Of a stretch of DNA of 64,000 nucleotides, positions 15,940-25,632 are shown one piece after another. The stretch spans positions 65,001 to 129,000 of the forward strand of contig CAUYUJ010017828.1 of the NCBI GenBank assembly GCA_963575745.1, given 5' to 3'. Both the position numbers and the translations under genes were made by a program. Below the pieces are notes generated by a model, which did no database searches, was not told the DNA's origin, and saw nothing but the letters and a program-made list of their open reading frames with translations. Positions within the stretch are counted from its first letter, which is position 1. Every line of letters begins with the position of its first letter. Origin of the DNA: Prorocentrum cordatum. Lineage: Eukaryota > Sar > Dinophyceae > Prorocentrales > Prorocentraceae.

Positions 15940-17270
15940 GTCCCTGACGGAAGCAAGATCGAGCAAGCTGAGCCGGCACCGAAGATTGACCAAACGCAGA
16001 AGGATACAGCAAGTACGCTTGAACTTCATGACGAACAGCTGCTTCTGCTGGGTGTGCAGAGGCGAGAGGAAAAGAAGGACAGCAATGTGCAGACAACTAC
16101 ATCACTTTTCGTGCAGGAGCTGATGGTGGAGGCCGTGGTCGTGCGCTGCTGGTTGCTACTGGTATTCCATATGGACTTGCGGATACGAAGCCCCCTTTTC
16201 TGAATGAGCGTCATTTCCGCACAGCGGCGAAGGACCCAACGAGGTTGGTTATGCAGATCACGGCGCCGCACTTGGTCAAGACGGTGTCGGTACTACATGC
16301 ACCACGGCGTCATCGGCCTGCGGAGGAAAGGAAGACAGGGCGGGAGGATGCAAGAGCATACTTGGAAAGACATCCACACAATATCATCTTGATTAGCGCC
16401 AATGCTAGCATGAATCCGACGCTGATGGAAGCACCGTGGGTTGGGGGGGCTCGTGATTCCGGAGCAAGGCGGAGGATAATGAAAAAACTTGTAACGACGA
16501 TGATGGACAAGAGCAGGATGATATACAATATGAAGATTGGGCCAGAGGATGGTTGGACATGGGCCGACGGACAGGCATGGCATAGGAAACAGTATGCTTG
16601 TTTGTCTGAAGAAATGGAAGATATGGTGGTGGGCTTCCGTGTGATTAATGACTTGGGGAACGGTCTCGCACAGGAAGACCATCGGTCAGTAGTGGTAGGG
16701 TTACGAAACAGACATTGGGCAACACCAAATGCTAGCAAGGCGAGAGTTAATTTATCAACCGAGAAGATGAAGGATGTTGAACGACAGGAAAAGTCCAGGC
16801 AAGCAGTGGTTGAGATGAAGGCGGGCCCATGGGAGCAGGATATGAACCAACAGTATGCTGAGATAGTTGGGGGGATCAAAGACGCAGCCCGCATATATTT
16901 TGGCGAGGATATCATGGTACCGCACCAAAGCTATATGTTAATGTATACCAGGATACCATGCAGCTGGTCAGCTTGCGCAGGTGCGTTACAAAAAGGGAGG
17001 CGCAGATGGAACAGAGATGAAATCGACGCATATGACAATAAGGTATGTTTCATGCCTGCGCAATTCATGTTGTTTGCAACTGATGGAGATCCGTGGCTTC
17101 AAGCATCTCAGAATTTGTTATTGGGTGCGCAGTTGGTATCTCAAGGTGTTTGGAGCTATCGCGAATTGGCAGGACATGCGGAGTTCGTCTTGAGGAACAC
17201 ACAGGAAAATGACAGAGCGGGTGGAGAAGAAAAAGACGGAGTACTTGAAGATAATTGCGGATGGTTTTAA
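15940..17270 (+). pseudogene. AP-endonuclease-like domain and linker of a LINE
   Basis: The N-terminus lies in a second frame (about 15,960-16,110: LELHDEQLLLLGVQ, as in the strand that normally leads to the QE motif). From 16,101 one frame is open to 17,270. It shows ITFRAGADGGGRGRALLVA, TVSVLHAPRRH, HNIILISANASMNP (where a GDxN-type motif would be, the Asp being replaced by Ser), DGQAWHRKQYACL and QEDHRSVVVGL (the terminal SDH-type motif). After this comes a helical linker (STEKMKDVERQEKSRQAVVE) typical of the region before the RT. The missing QE and Asp residues indicate an inactive copy. Non-LTR elements use this nuclease to nick the target for target-primed reverse transcription. Confidence 0.6.
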
Positions 17271-17905
17271 TGAGAATATCCTCACGCATGACAGCAGGGC
17301 AGAATGGGAAGCAGTAGGAATGCTACTTCGACATGGGGGGCAACAGCATCCTCGATACCAAGGGGGTAACTCGCTACCTTCATCGCATCGACGATAAGGG
17401 CCACGTGATTACTACTCCTAGCGAGGTGGGATCGAATCAAGCGGCATTTTATTCAAAGCTAGAAGATGCGATGGTGGGGACTCCTGGAGACTACCTCTCG
17501 CACTCCAATGACAGACGAACGACGACATGCGGGATGTGATGCCCAATGTTGATAGGATCCCCACCTTAAGTGATACTGCTCGCAGGTTTCATAAAGGTCC
17601 ACGTCGGCGCGCTGCGGGATGTGATGGGATTAATTAACGAAAAGATTGTCCAGATAGTGGCAAGTGAGCTTGCTAAATTGGTTCGCCCGATGTCCGTGAA
17701 GGTAGGACTGCTGGGACAGGAACAGACGGGCTTCAAGCACAGCAAGCTCGCTGAAATAGCTACGGAGGGAGGTGATCAGCATGCGAACAAGGGTTTCAGA
17801 GCTGTAGCTGTATGTGATGCTTTTTTTTGGCTGCCAAGCATCATTACCAGTTCTTGCGCAATCAGCTGACGGCCACACTTGGCATTATGCTTCGTGACGC
17901 GCAGT
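17271..17905 (+). pseudogene. Linker and N-terminal RT fragment of the same LINE, truncated
   Basis: Pieces in three frames. About 17,333-17,470 has GVTRYLHRIDDKGHVITTPS followed by AAFYSKLEDAM, a pre-RT linker. About 17,540-17,640 has DRIPTLSDTARRF followed by RAAGCDGIN, like RT block 0/1. About 17,680-17,905 has RPMSVKVGLLGQEQTGFKHS and GFRAVAVCDAF, then KHHYQFLRNQLT. The order fits the start of a LINE RT. Similarity stops at about 17,905, where GC-rich repeat DNA begins that is shared with 62,690-62,760, so the palm domain (YxDD) is missing. Confidence 0.5.
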
Positions 17906-18197
17906 TCTGAGAAGCCCCGCCGCCTTCTGACAAGGCCTTCTCCTTCTCGCTTCCCCCCCACTCGCCGCCGACGTTGGACGCTGCTTGCCCGGGGGGCCCA
18001 CCGCGTTGAGAAAAACCAGCACGGACTTGTTTCGCCGCCTTCAGCCTCTAAAGCCCTCGCTGGGCCCCGGGACCGTCGCGACTCAGGATGAGAAGCCCGG
18101 TCCCCGGGAGGGGGGCTGAGGAAACGCGCAGCTTTTGGGCCCCAGCGGGCCCCGCTCGCACGAAAAAGGTGCACGTTTCCCCACCCCTCCTTACGCT
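17906..18197. repeat. Dispersed GC-rich repeat plus one R2 copy
   Basis: 17,906-17,985 (GCCGCCTTCTGAcAAGGCCT and following) resembles 62,690-62,760. An R2-type unit begins near 18,069 (GACCGTCGCGACTCAGGATG). Both places are followed by an M1 MITE, so they are two copies of one larger duplicated segment. No gene. Confidence 0.5.
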
Positions 18198-18353
18198 TAG
18201 GTCCGGCATGTCCCCCTACAGGTGGACTCATGGACGGAAAATAAAGAGTAGCCCGAAAATGTTCAAAATAGCCAAACATTGTCAAAACATCGTCTTTGAC
18301 AATTTTTTACTATTTAAGAAAATTCCTCCTGTAGAGGGACAGGCCCGACTTAA
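18198..18353 (+). mobile_element. MITE, family M1, copy c
   Basis: Left end TTAGGTCCGGCATGTCCCCC then TACAGGTGG. The right end, reverse-complemented, is TTAAGTCGGGCCTGTCCCTC then TACAGGAGG; 20 of 24 core positions match. The core is AT-rich with repeated AGCCAAACATTGTCAAAACA. About 156 bp, the same length as copy d. Non-coding. Confidence 0.7.
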
Positions 18354-18479
18354 CCTGACGCAACGCCCGATCGGCGCAGCTCCCAAAAGACCCGGCGACG
18401 TGCGGGGGGGTTGGACAGCGAGGGGCAGCCAATGACCCAGACCCCCTCGAGCCACGAACAAAAATCACGCTATTTCGGG

Positions 18480-19170
18480 GCCTTTTGGGGGCGCTTAGCG
18501 GGCCGTGGGACCATCCACAAAACGAGTCAGGATGCAAAACCGGTCCGGGGGACTGTGTCTGGACTCTTGGGGTCGACGCCATGAAAAAATCAGTACGTCG
18601 GGAGTCTGGGGAGTCGGCTCTCGGGGGGGCGCTCCGGACCCAGCCAGGCTCGCGTCGGGAAAAAAATCTCGACAGGAAATTGTCGGTCATTTCAGGCCTC
18701 TGGGGGCCCTCGCCAGGCCCCCCGGCCCGTCAACAAAAAGATTCGGGATGAAAAACCAGCCCGGTGGAAGGGGTCGGGTCGGGACTTTGAAGGACCCCGA
18801 ATTGAAGAAATCAAGACATCGCATGGTTCGGGAGCTTACGAAGTCCCAAATCTCAGACGGTGTGGTCTCTTCAGTTCCTCTTCTTTTCCTGGATTTCGGC
18901 CTCCTGGGCTCCGTCATCGGGCCTGGAGACCATCAAACGAGGACCTGGGCAGAACAGCTGCACTGGGGGAAGGGGTCGCGAGCTGTGGGGCCGCGCTCGG
19001 AACAACAACTCTTCGTCGGATGCCTGGGGAGGTCCTCGCCCTCGGCACACCTCGATGCCCAGATATCCGACATCATCTGTCCCACGACGCGGGCCCCCAA
19101 AGGTCTGGACCCCATTCCTGGGACTGGTTTTCAGTCCTGCGTCGCCCTTTGACGGTCAAAGGGGCTTGGT
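18480..19170 (+). repeat. Tandem copies of dispersed repeat R2
   Basis: R2 units start near 18,509 and 18,727 in direct orientation, with a degenerate one near 18,923 and one in minus orientation ending near 19,165. Each has (C/A)AACgAgTCAGGATG, a GGTCCnGGGGA-like block, GGGGTC(C/G)GGAC and ATGAAAAAATCA or similar. The spacing of about 200 bp is larger than the R2 core. No coding potential is supported. Confidence 0.6.
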
Positions 19171-19286
19171 AAGGGTCCCCACATGATGCCGGCAATTGCC
19201 AGAAAGCCAGCCGTCGTGATTTTCCCACGACGCGACGGGGTCTGTGCGGAGAGCACGCCAGGGCCCAGAGACCTTTCCGATACGTT
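19171..19286. repeat. Segment duplicated from or to 740-800
   Basis: GTCGTGATTTTCCCACGACG then CGACGGGGTCTG matches 744-775 (GTCGTGATTATTTCACGACG then CGAGGGGGTCTG). Both include a short CGTCGTG...CACGACG hairpin and lie between an R2 copy and an M1 MITE. Confidence 0.55.
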
Positions 19287-19442
19287 TAAGTCGGGCGTGT
19301 CCCTGGGATTTCTTGATAATCAATACGAAATACCCAACCAATGCTCAAAGATAGCAAAAAAATAGTCGAACAATCGCCCCCTGACTTTTTTTGGGGGGGC
19401 TATTTTTGAACATTCCTCTTGTGGAGGGACACGCCCGACTTA
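19287..19442 (+). mobile_element. MITE, family M1, copy d (best preserved)
   Basis: 156 bp with perfect 18-bp terminal inverted repeats: TAAGTCGGGCGTGTCCCT at 19,287-19,304 and its exact complement at 19,425-19,442. The internal sequence is AT-rich (ATGCTCAAAGATAGCAAAAA) and non-coding. Flanking TT/TA bases are compatible with a short TA/TTA-type target duplication but do not prove one. This copy defines the family seen at 278, 933, 18,198 and 62,835. Confidence 0.8.
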
Positions 19443-19555
19443 GCCCAGTCGGCGACCAGCGAACGATTGGGGGGGCGAGGCGACCCCTCCCTGAACCTGC
19501 CCCTCCCCAACGTTGACATTGCGCCCCCCCTTTCCCCTCGGGCCCCCTGGAGTCC

Positions 19556-19790
19556 GAGACCCGAGCCCGGGGCCGAGCCCCCGAGCCCGACGCCCGTACC
19601 CGAGCTCGAGGCCGAGGCCCAGACGGGCCGAGCCCGAGCCCGAGCCTCTGTGAGCAGCCGAGCGCGAGCAGGCGAGCCCGAGCACCCGAGCCGCAGCCCA
19701 GGCCCGAGCATCCGAGCATCCGAGCTCGGGACCGAGTCTGGGTATGCGAGCATCCGAGCATCCGAGCCTCGGCCGGCCAACCCCCCGGCA
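19556..19790. repeat. GAGCCC/GAGCATCC minisatellite
   Basis: Hexamer units GAGCCC and CCCGAG, grading into GAGCATCC octamers at about 19,700-19,770. It gives low-complexity Pro/Arg/Ala/Gly/Leu frames only. Confidence 0.85.
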
Positions 19791-19819
19791 GAAGAGCGGC
19801 GGCAGCGGCAGGCGGCACG

Positions 19820-19826
19820 TTGACGA

Positions 19827-19861
<35 letters not shown>

Positions 19862-20165
19862 ACGACGACGACGTTGACGACGACGTTGACGACGACGACG
19901 CCGACGCCGAGAGGCGCGCCGGAGCGCCGCGGCGTGGAGCCCGGCCGTGCAGGTGCGCGCCTCGCGGCGCTGCCGCGTGCAGCCTGGCGGCAGCGACGCG
20001 AGCATCGCGGCGGCGAAGGGGTCCGCCGCGTCGGCCGCCGAGCGCAGGGCCTGCCGCCGTGGGCCGCCGCCGCCGCCGTCGTGGTCGTCGTCTTCGTCGT
20101 CGTCGTCGTCGACGTCGTCGTCGTCGACGGCGGCGGCGGCGTGGTCGTCACCGCCGTCGGTTGAT
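19820..20165. repeat. GAC tract and facing CGT tract (inverted trinucleotide repeats)
   Basis: 19,820-19,910 is GAC-rich (with GCC and TTGACGACGACG variants). 20,075-20,160 is CGT/GTC-rich. The two can base-pair across about 165 bp of GC-rich DNA. A short CGCAGGGCCTGCCG motif recurs at about 20,043 and 20,212. Confidence 0.75.
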
Positions 20166-20528
20166 GATTTGCATCGCGGCGGCAAACGTGCCCGCCGCGA
20201 CGGCCACCGCGCACAGGGCCTGCCGTCGCTCACCCTATCATCCAACGCATTGGACAACAAAAACACGACACAACACACACATACACTTTTTTCGTCAGCG
20301 GCGAGGCGGCAAAATCCGCACCAGCGAGCAACCAGGTAGGGGCACTAGCTAGCGAATTGACTGGCGTGCAAGGAGGGAGGGGGGAGGCCAGGAGGAAGGA
20401 GGGACGCTCAGACGCCGAAGAATTCGACGATGAGCAGCTGGCGGGCAGCAGCAGCCAAGCGCGCAGGGCCAGAGCGCGGTGGACAACCGTGGCGAACCAC
20501 GGTGGCAAGGGGACACAACGCACACACA
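20166..20528. other. No gene recognised
   Basis: Mixed GC-rich DNA with CACACA runs. Nothing I can name. Confidence 0.4.
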
Positions 20529-20538
20529 TAATATTAAT

Positions 20539-21380
20539 ATTAGGTCAAGGTCAAGCCTGCATGCCCGCGATGGGGCGGCCGCTTAGGGCACAGGCGGGTG
20601 AAAACTAGCAGGCGCTCATGTGGTGAAGAAAATCTCCGGTCATACAATTCCAAGAATGTGGGTCTTTGGCTGCTACTCTCCAGTCACCGATCCCGTACTT
20701 GTCGCAGAAGCACTCGACATCAGACTCCCACGTTTTCCGCGGTCTCCCTTGGGACCTGCTTCCGGCAGGTGTCCATGCAAGCATGCGTGACAGCCATCTG
20801 TCTGCAGGCAGGTTGGCAACGTACCCGGCGAAGTTCCAGTATTGGCGGAACAGTACTTCCGACCAAAGTTTGGCCGGAGTGCCTTGCAACTTCTCGGTAA
20901 CACGGTCGTGCCACACATGTAATATCTCATGCCATGGACAGGTCCAGTCGACCTCGCCTGGCGGCCCGACAACTTGTCGAATAAGCTTGCGACACGTAGC
21001 GTCCAGCTTCTTCCGCTCGGCAGCATAGACCACGCGGTGAGCAGAACCAAACATAGCAATCGGGGTGATGACGGCATGGAAGTAGTTCAAGCGCAGCTCA
21101 ACCGGTACACGCTTTGCTGTTAGGATCCACCGGCTCGCGAAGAAAGCCCTTGCAGCTGCTTGAAGATGGTATTCTTGGTTTTGCTTCACAACGTCGGTCG
21201 ACAGAATGCATCCTAGCCATTTGTGAGAGTTCACGCGCTTGATACATACACCAGAGGGGAGCAAAAGCATGTCCGGCGGTTGCGCCTCGGTAGTCAGGGC
21301 TGCAGTTTTGTCGGCGTTCAGCATCAGGCCAACTGCGGCGAGCTCCTCAACCAGCGACGCCAGAAGACTCGCAGCCTCTT
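20539..21380 (-). mobile_element. 5'-truncated LINE insertion
   Basis: A minus-strand LINE 3' end flanked by identical 10-bp TAATATTAAT sequences at 20,529-20,538 and 21,381-21,390. These are possible target-site duplications, though the motif is palindromic and AT-rich, so chance is not excluded. The coding frame runs open right up to the 5' junction, as in a typical dead-on-arrival truncated copy. Confidence 0.55.
20605..21380 (-). pseudogene. LINE reverse transcriptase, thumb and C-terminal domain
   Basis: From the 5' junction the frame reads AASLLASLVEELAAVGLMLN, then ADKTAAL (the RT block after the catalytic Asp pair) and VNSHKWLGCILSTD (the KYLG-like block). It then passes through the thumb to a C-terminal domain with GRPRKTWESDVECFCDKYGI, then W..AAKDPHSWN, typical of the ending of LINE polymerases. 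The palm with FxDD lies upstream of the truncation and is absent. The natural stop is at 20,605. About 260 aa with no internal stop, so the insertion is probably recent. Confidence 0.75.
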
Positions 21381-21519
21381 TAATATTAATGTGTATACAT
21401 ATATATAGTTATATATATAGTTATATATAATAACTATAAACAGATAAGATAAATACGCATACACATTCCCCAAACGCTGCTTGCACTGAGAATTCTAAGC
21501 TCTTCTCTAAGGAACTGTG
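21381..21519. repeat. AT-rich DNA with TATATA tract
   Basis: TATATATAG-type repeats at about 21,395-21,430, then unremarkable sequence. No gene. Confidence 0.6.
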
Positions 21520-21740
21520 CCTGCGGCCTGGTCTGGCGGCTCCGTGCTCGCTGCCGCCGCCTCGCCGCTGCTTCGTCGCCGCCCGTCGTCTGTGCCGGCG
21601 GGCTGGTCTGGCGGCTCCGTGCTGGCCATCGCCGCCCCGTCGCCGCCTCGTCGCCGCCCGTCGTCTGAGCCTGCGTGCCAGTCTGGCGGCTCCCGTGCTC
21701 GCCGTCGCCGCCCCGTCGCCGCCTCGTCGTTGCACTGCTT
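21520..21740. repeat. 75-bp minisatellite, three copies
   Basis: GTCTGGCGGCTCC recurs at 21,531, 21,606 and 21,681 (period 75 bp). Each unit ends in GTCGCCGCCCGTCGTCTG or a variant. The period is a multiple of three, so the minus frame stays open, but no protein is recognised. Confidence 0.85.
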
Positions 21741-22660
21741 TGCATTGCGTTGCTTTGCCTTGCTTTGCGTTGCTTTGCACTGCTTTTTGGTGCTATGCAT
21801 GGTACTGCTTTACATTGCTGCTCTTTGTTGCGCTTTTCATGGCATTGCTTGGCATTGCTGCGCGCTGTTTTGGATTGGGCTACTTTGTCTTACTTTGCGT
21901 TGCCTTGCATGGTTCTGCTTTGCATTGCATTGCTTTGCGTTGCTTTGAATTGCTTTGCTGTGCGATGCTGTGCATTGCTTTGCACTACTTCGCATTGCGT
22001 TACTTTACATTACTTTGCGTTGCCTTGCATGGCATTGCATAGCATTGCGTTAGTTTGCATTGCTTTGCTGAGCATTGCTTTGCTTTGCATTGCTTTGCTG
22101 AGTATTGCTTTGCTTTGCATTGCATTGCATTGCGCTGTGTTGCCGTGCTTCGCATTGCATGCCATTGCATTTCGTTGCTTTGCCTTGCTTTGCGTTGCTT
22201 TGCATGGCATTGCGTTGCATTGCTTTGCATTGCTTTGCTTGGCATTGCAGTGTATTGCTGCATTGCGGTACTTTGCCTTGCGTTGCGCTGCTTTGCGTTG
22301 CTTTGCATGGCATTGCTTTGCATTGAATTGCTTTGCGTTGCTTTGCATTGCGTTACCTTGCCTTGCTTTGTATGGCATCGCTTTTCATTACATTGCTTTG
22401 CTTTGCGTTGCTTCGCGTTGCTTTGCATTGTTTTGCTTGGCATTGCGTTGCTTTTGCATTGCTTCGCCTTGCCTTGCATTGCGTTGCATTGCGTTACGTT
22501 GCCTTGATTTGCGCTGCTTTACGTTGCTTTGCATGACATTGCTTTGCATTGCGTTACTGTGCCTCGCTTTGCGTTGCTTTTCATGGGCTTCCTTTCCATT
22601 GCCTTGCATTGAATTGCATTGCTGTGCGTTGCTACGCATTGCATTGCTTTGTGTTGACTT
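21728..22660. repeat. Pentanucleotide array, TTGCN (TTTGC/ATTGC/GTTGC)
   Basis: About 930 bp made almost entirely of 5-bp units TTTGC, ATTGC, GTTGC, CTTGC and ATGGC. Frames on both strands are open by periodicity (Cys/Leu/Ala/Phe/His on plus, Lys/Gln/Asn/Met/Ala on minus), so these ORFs are artefacts. Confidence 0.92.
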
Positions 22661-22667
22661 AGTTCTC

Positions 22668-24032
22668 CTCTCGCGAAAATGATAAAACCTCCCCCTCCCC
22701 CCCGGGACTTGACGGTCCGCCATTGTGTATGGCAACTTACATATGATTACGCCACGTCGTCCATCCGAACTACGGATTCCATTTGAATTAGTTTTTTACC
22801 GGTCCGACCTTGATCCTCCGCATAGAACAAATGCGCGCGCACTCGTTTATCACAAGTCATCAGTGCCCAAGAACCCCTGGCAACAAATGGGACGAAGTGC
22901 GCACGAACGCGTCGTCGCGCGCATGCAACCCTTAGAAAAAACACACACGTTCAAGAAGTATTTCAGAATCGAAAATCTCGACCACACATAAAAACGCGGG
23001 TTCGCAACAGGAGACGCGTAAATCATGCGGTCGCTCGCGGGCGTTTTCCCAAGCATTGTTCAACAATGTCATCAAATCCTACCTAACGTGTCTCTCGCGC
23101 GCATGTGGAATTTGTTCGAATGCCCTTGCGCGCGGGCTGTCGTAAGAATCGTTTTTGCAAAAAGCGTAACGTATTGCAAACGCGCGCGTCGTCGCGCGCG
23201 CATGCGGAAATCCTTCAAACACTTTGAATTTCGTAGGGGGTTCGACATCGGATGTCCCAAACATATGTGAAACACATGGGTTTGCAACATCACCGTTCAA
23301 GATAATCTGAACACTTCTGCAAATACTTAGAGCGACCTTCGGCTTTCCAGCCACTTGCATCACATTCAAACAAACGGGCCTCTCGCGCCGCATGTCGAAA
23401 TAATTCGACCGCCCTTGTGTGCGCGCTGGGGGGCACGATCCTTCTCAAATAACGCCATGCGGGCCAGTCTTGCGCGCCGGCCGCGCGCGCACTCATCCCA
23501 AAACCTTCGTCACCGACGCGAAGACAGCGTCAACGTCATCGGCGTGTTCAGCATCGGCGCCATCATGGGCCTTACCGTCGTCAGCGCCAGCGTCGTCGCC
23601 ATCATCGATATTATCGTTATCGTGTCAAACGTTGCGGGCGTCGCCATGATACCGTGCCCGCCCCACTCACCGACTCGCACTGATGTGCCCGCTGGGAAGT
23701 GCCCAGCGATCAGCGCCACCGCAGCGGCGTCGGTCGTGCCAAACTAGCTGGCCGCTGTGCGCGCGAACATGCGCGGGCTGCTACCGCGGCCGCAGATTCA
23801 CCAGCCCACGCCAAACTCTCATCTGAAGCGCCGCCGCGTGGGTTTTGCAAACCAAGTTGCGGGTGGGCGGAAGGGGTGACTGTTGCGAACGATGGAGCTG
23901 CCAACTCCCATTTTTCAGCATTACGTTGCACCACATAGAAGTGCATCACGTGGATTCTCCTTTCTAGAAAGAGAATAGACTCTACCCCCCCTCCCGGCGT
24001 TATCCACCCCCTTTCGGGTATGTAAATCATGT
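22668..24032 (+). repeat. Satellite unit 1, type B (with partial leading end)
   Basis: Starts with the terminal part of a preceding unit (TTCTCCTCTCGCGAAAATGA), so the array was once longer on the left. Its landmark is diverged (ATGATTACGCCACG). It carries a GCGGCCGC-type segment at about 23,700-23,800. Confidence 0.8.
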
Positions 24033-24643
24033 ATGATTCTGACCACATGTCCATCCTAAATATGAATTTACACTACCACAGTGGACTGGTATCGGCCCGG
24101 CCCGCCACCCTCCGCAAAAAATACTATGCGGGCGCATTCGTTTATCAAAATCAGAAGTTGTGACGAGTCCCTTGCAAAAAGTGGGACGAAGTGCGCACGC
24201 GCTCGTCGTCGCGCGCGCCTGCCAAAATCCTTCAAAAACCTTCAGTGTCAGAAGGATTTCGCAATCGAGCTTCCAACAAAAACATACAAAACACATGGTT
24301 TCGCAACACTGATTTGCAAAAAAAGCTTCGGCGCCAGCTCTTGCGAAATCTGAAGAAAACCAGGGTTTTGTTTCAAGATTTCTGCAAAATGCTACCAAAC
24401 GGGCTTCGCGCGCGCATGTCGAACTCTGTCGAACGCCCTTGCGCGTGTGCCGTCACGACAAACCTCTGCAACAAAAACGGGACGACGTGCAGACGCGCGC
24501 GCCGTCGCGCGCGTATGCCGAAATCCTTCACAACCCATCGGTTTCGGAAGGATTTCAAAATCGTGTGTCCCAAAAAAAAAAACCTACACCAACACAAGGT
24601 TTCGCAACACGGATTTTCAACAAAAGCGTGCGCGCGCGCTCTT

Positions 24644-24684
<41 letters not shown>

Positions 24685-25156
24685 CTCCCTCCTCCCGCGT
24701 CGTCGTCGTCGTCGCCTACGTCGTCCTTTGTCTTTCCTCGTGTTCGTCGTCGTCGTCCTCTTTGGCGTCGTGGTCGTTTCCGTCGTCGTTGTCGTCGTGG
24801 TCGTCCTTCCTCCTCCTCCCTCGTCGTCGTCGTCGTCCGTCGTCGGCGTCTCGTCGTCGTCCCTCCTATTTCGTCGCCGTCGTCGTCGTCGTCATCGTCG
24901 TTGTTGTCGTCGTCTTCTTCCCTCCTCCCTCGTCGTTGTCGTCGTCGGCGTCGCCGTCCTTCCTCCTTCTTCGTCGTTCGCGTCGTCGCCGTCATCCCTC
25001 CTCCCTCGTAGTTGTCGTCGTTGTCGTCGTTGTCGCCGTCGTCGTCCTCCCTCTTCCCTCGTCGTCGTCTTCGTTGGCGACGTCGTCGTCGTCGTCGGCG
25101 TCGGCGTCGTCGTCGTGTTCGTCGTCGTCGACGTCGGCGTCGTCGTCGTCGCCGCA

Positions 25157-25187
<31 letters not shown>

Positions 25188-25632
25188 GCGTCGTTGACGT
25201 CGTCGTCGTCCTGGTTGTCGTCGTTGTCGTCGTCGTCGGCGTCGTCATCGTCGTCGTCGTTGTCATCGTCGTCGTCGTCGTCGGCGTCGGCGTCGTCGTC
25301 GTCGGTGTCGTCGTCGTCATCGTCGTTTTCGGCGTCGTCGCAGTCGTTGGAGACGTTGTCGGTGTCGTCGTAGTCGTTGTCGTTGGCGTCGTCGTGGTCG
25401 TTGTCTCTGTCGTCGTCGGCGTCGCTGTCGTTGCCAAGTGCCATTTGGTACCCACCGTCACGGTCTTAAGAGATTTTGCAAACCAAGTTGCGAGTGGGTG
25501 GGTGGGATGTTTGCGTGAGAAGTGGAGGTGGTCAGGCGCGGTGCAGGGTAGTCAATTCTCCTTTCTGAAAGACTAATGGATTCTACCCCCCCCCCGGACT
25601 TATCGGTTACCCCGCGCGTGTGTACATTACAT
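24033..25632 (+). repeat. Satellite unit 2, type A
   Basis: The sub-repeats start near 24,198 and 24,495 (period 297). The CGT/GTC tract runs from about 24,645 to 25,435 and ends in GCCAAGTGCCATTTGGTACC, a boundary conserved in other type A units. Confidence 0.85.

Noticed and set aside
21675-22682. 335-aa Cys/Leu/Ala frame and Lys/Gln/Asn frames on the other strand
   Set aside because: Products of the TTGCN pentanucleotide array; a 5-bp unit cycles through all frames without stops.
24191-25576. Long poly-Val/Ser/Arg and poly-Asp/Thr frames over CGT tracts (also at 25.7-27.1, 30.9-31.9, 32.3-33.0 and 37.0-38.6 kb)
   Set aside because: CGT repeats lack stops in all six frames, and the different frames are open simultaneously. 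No domain or balanced composition.
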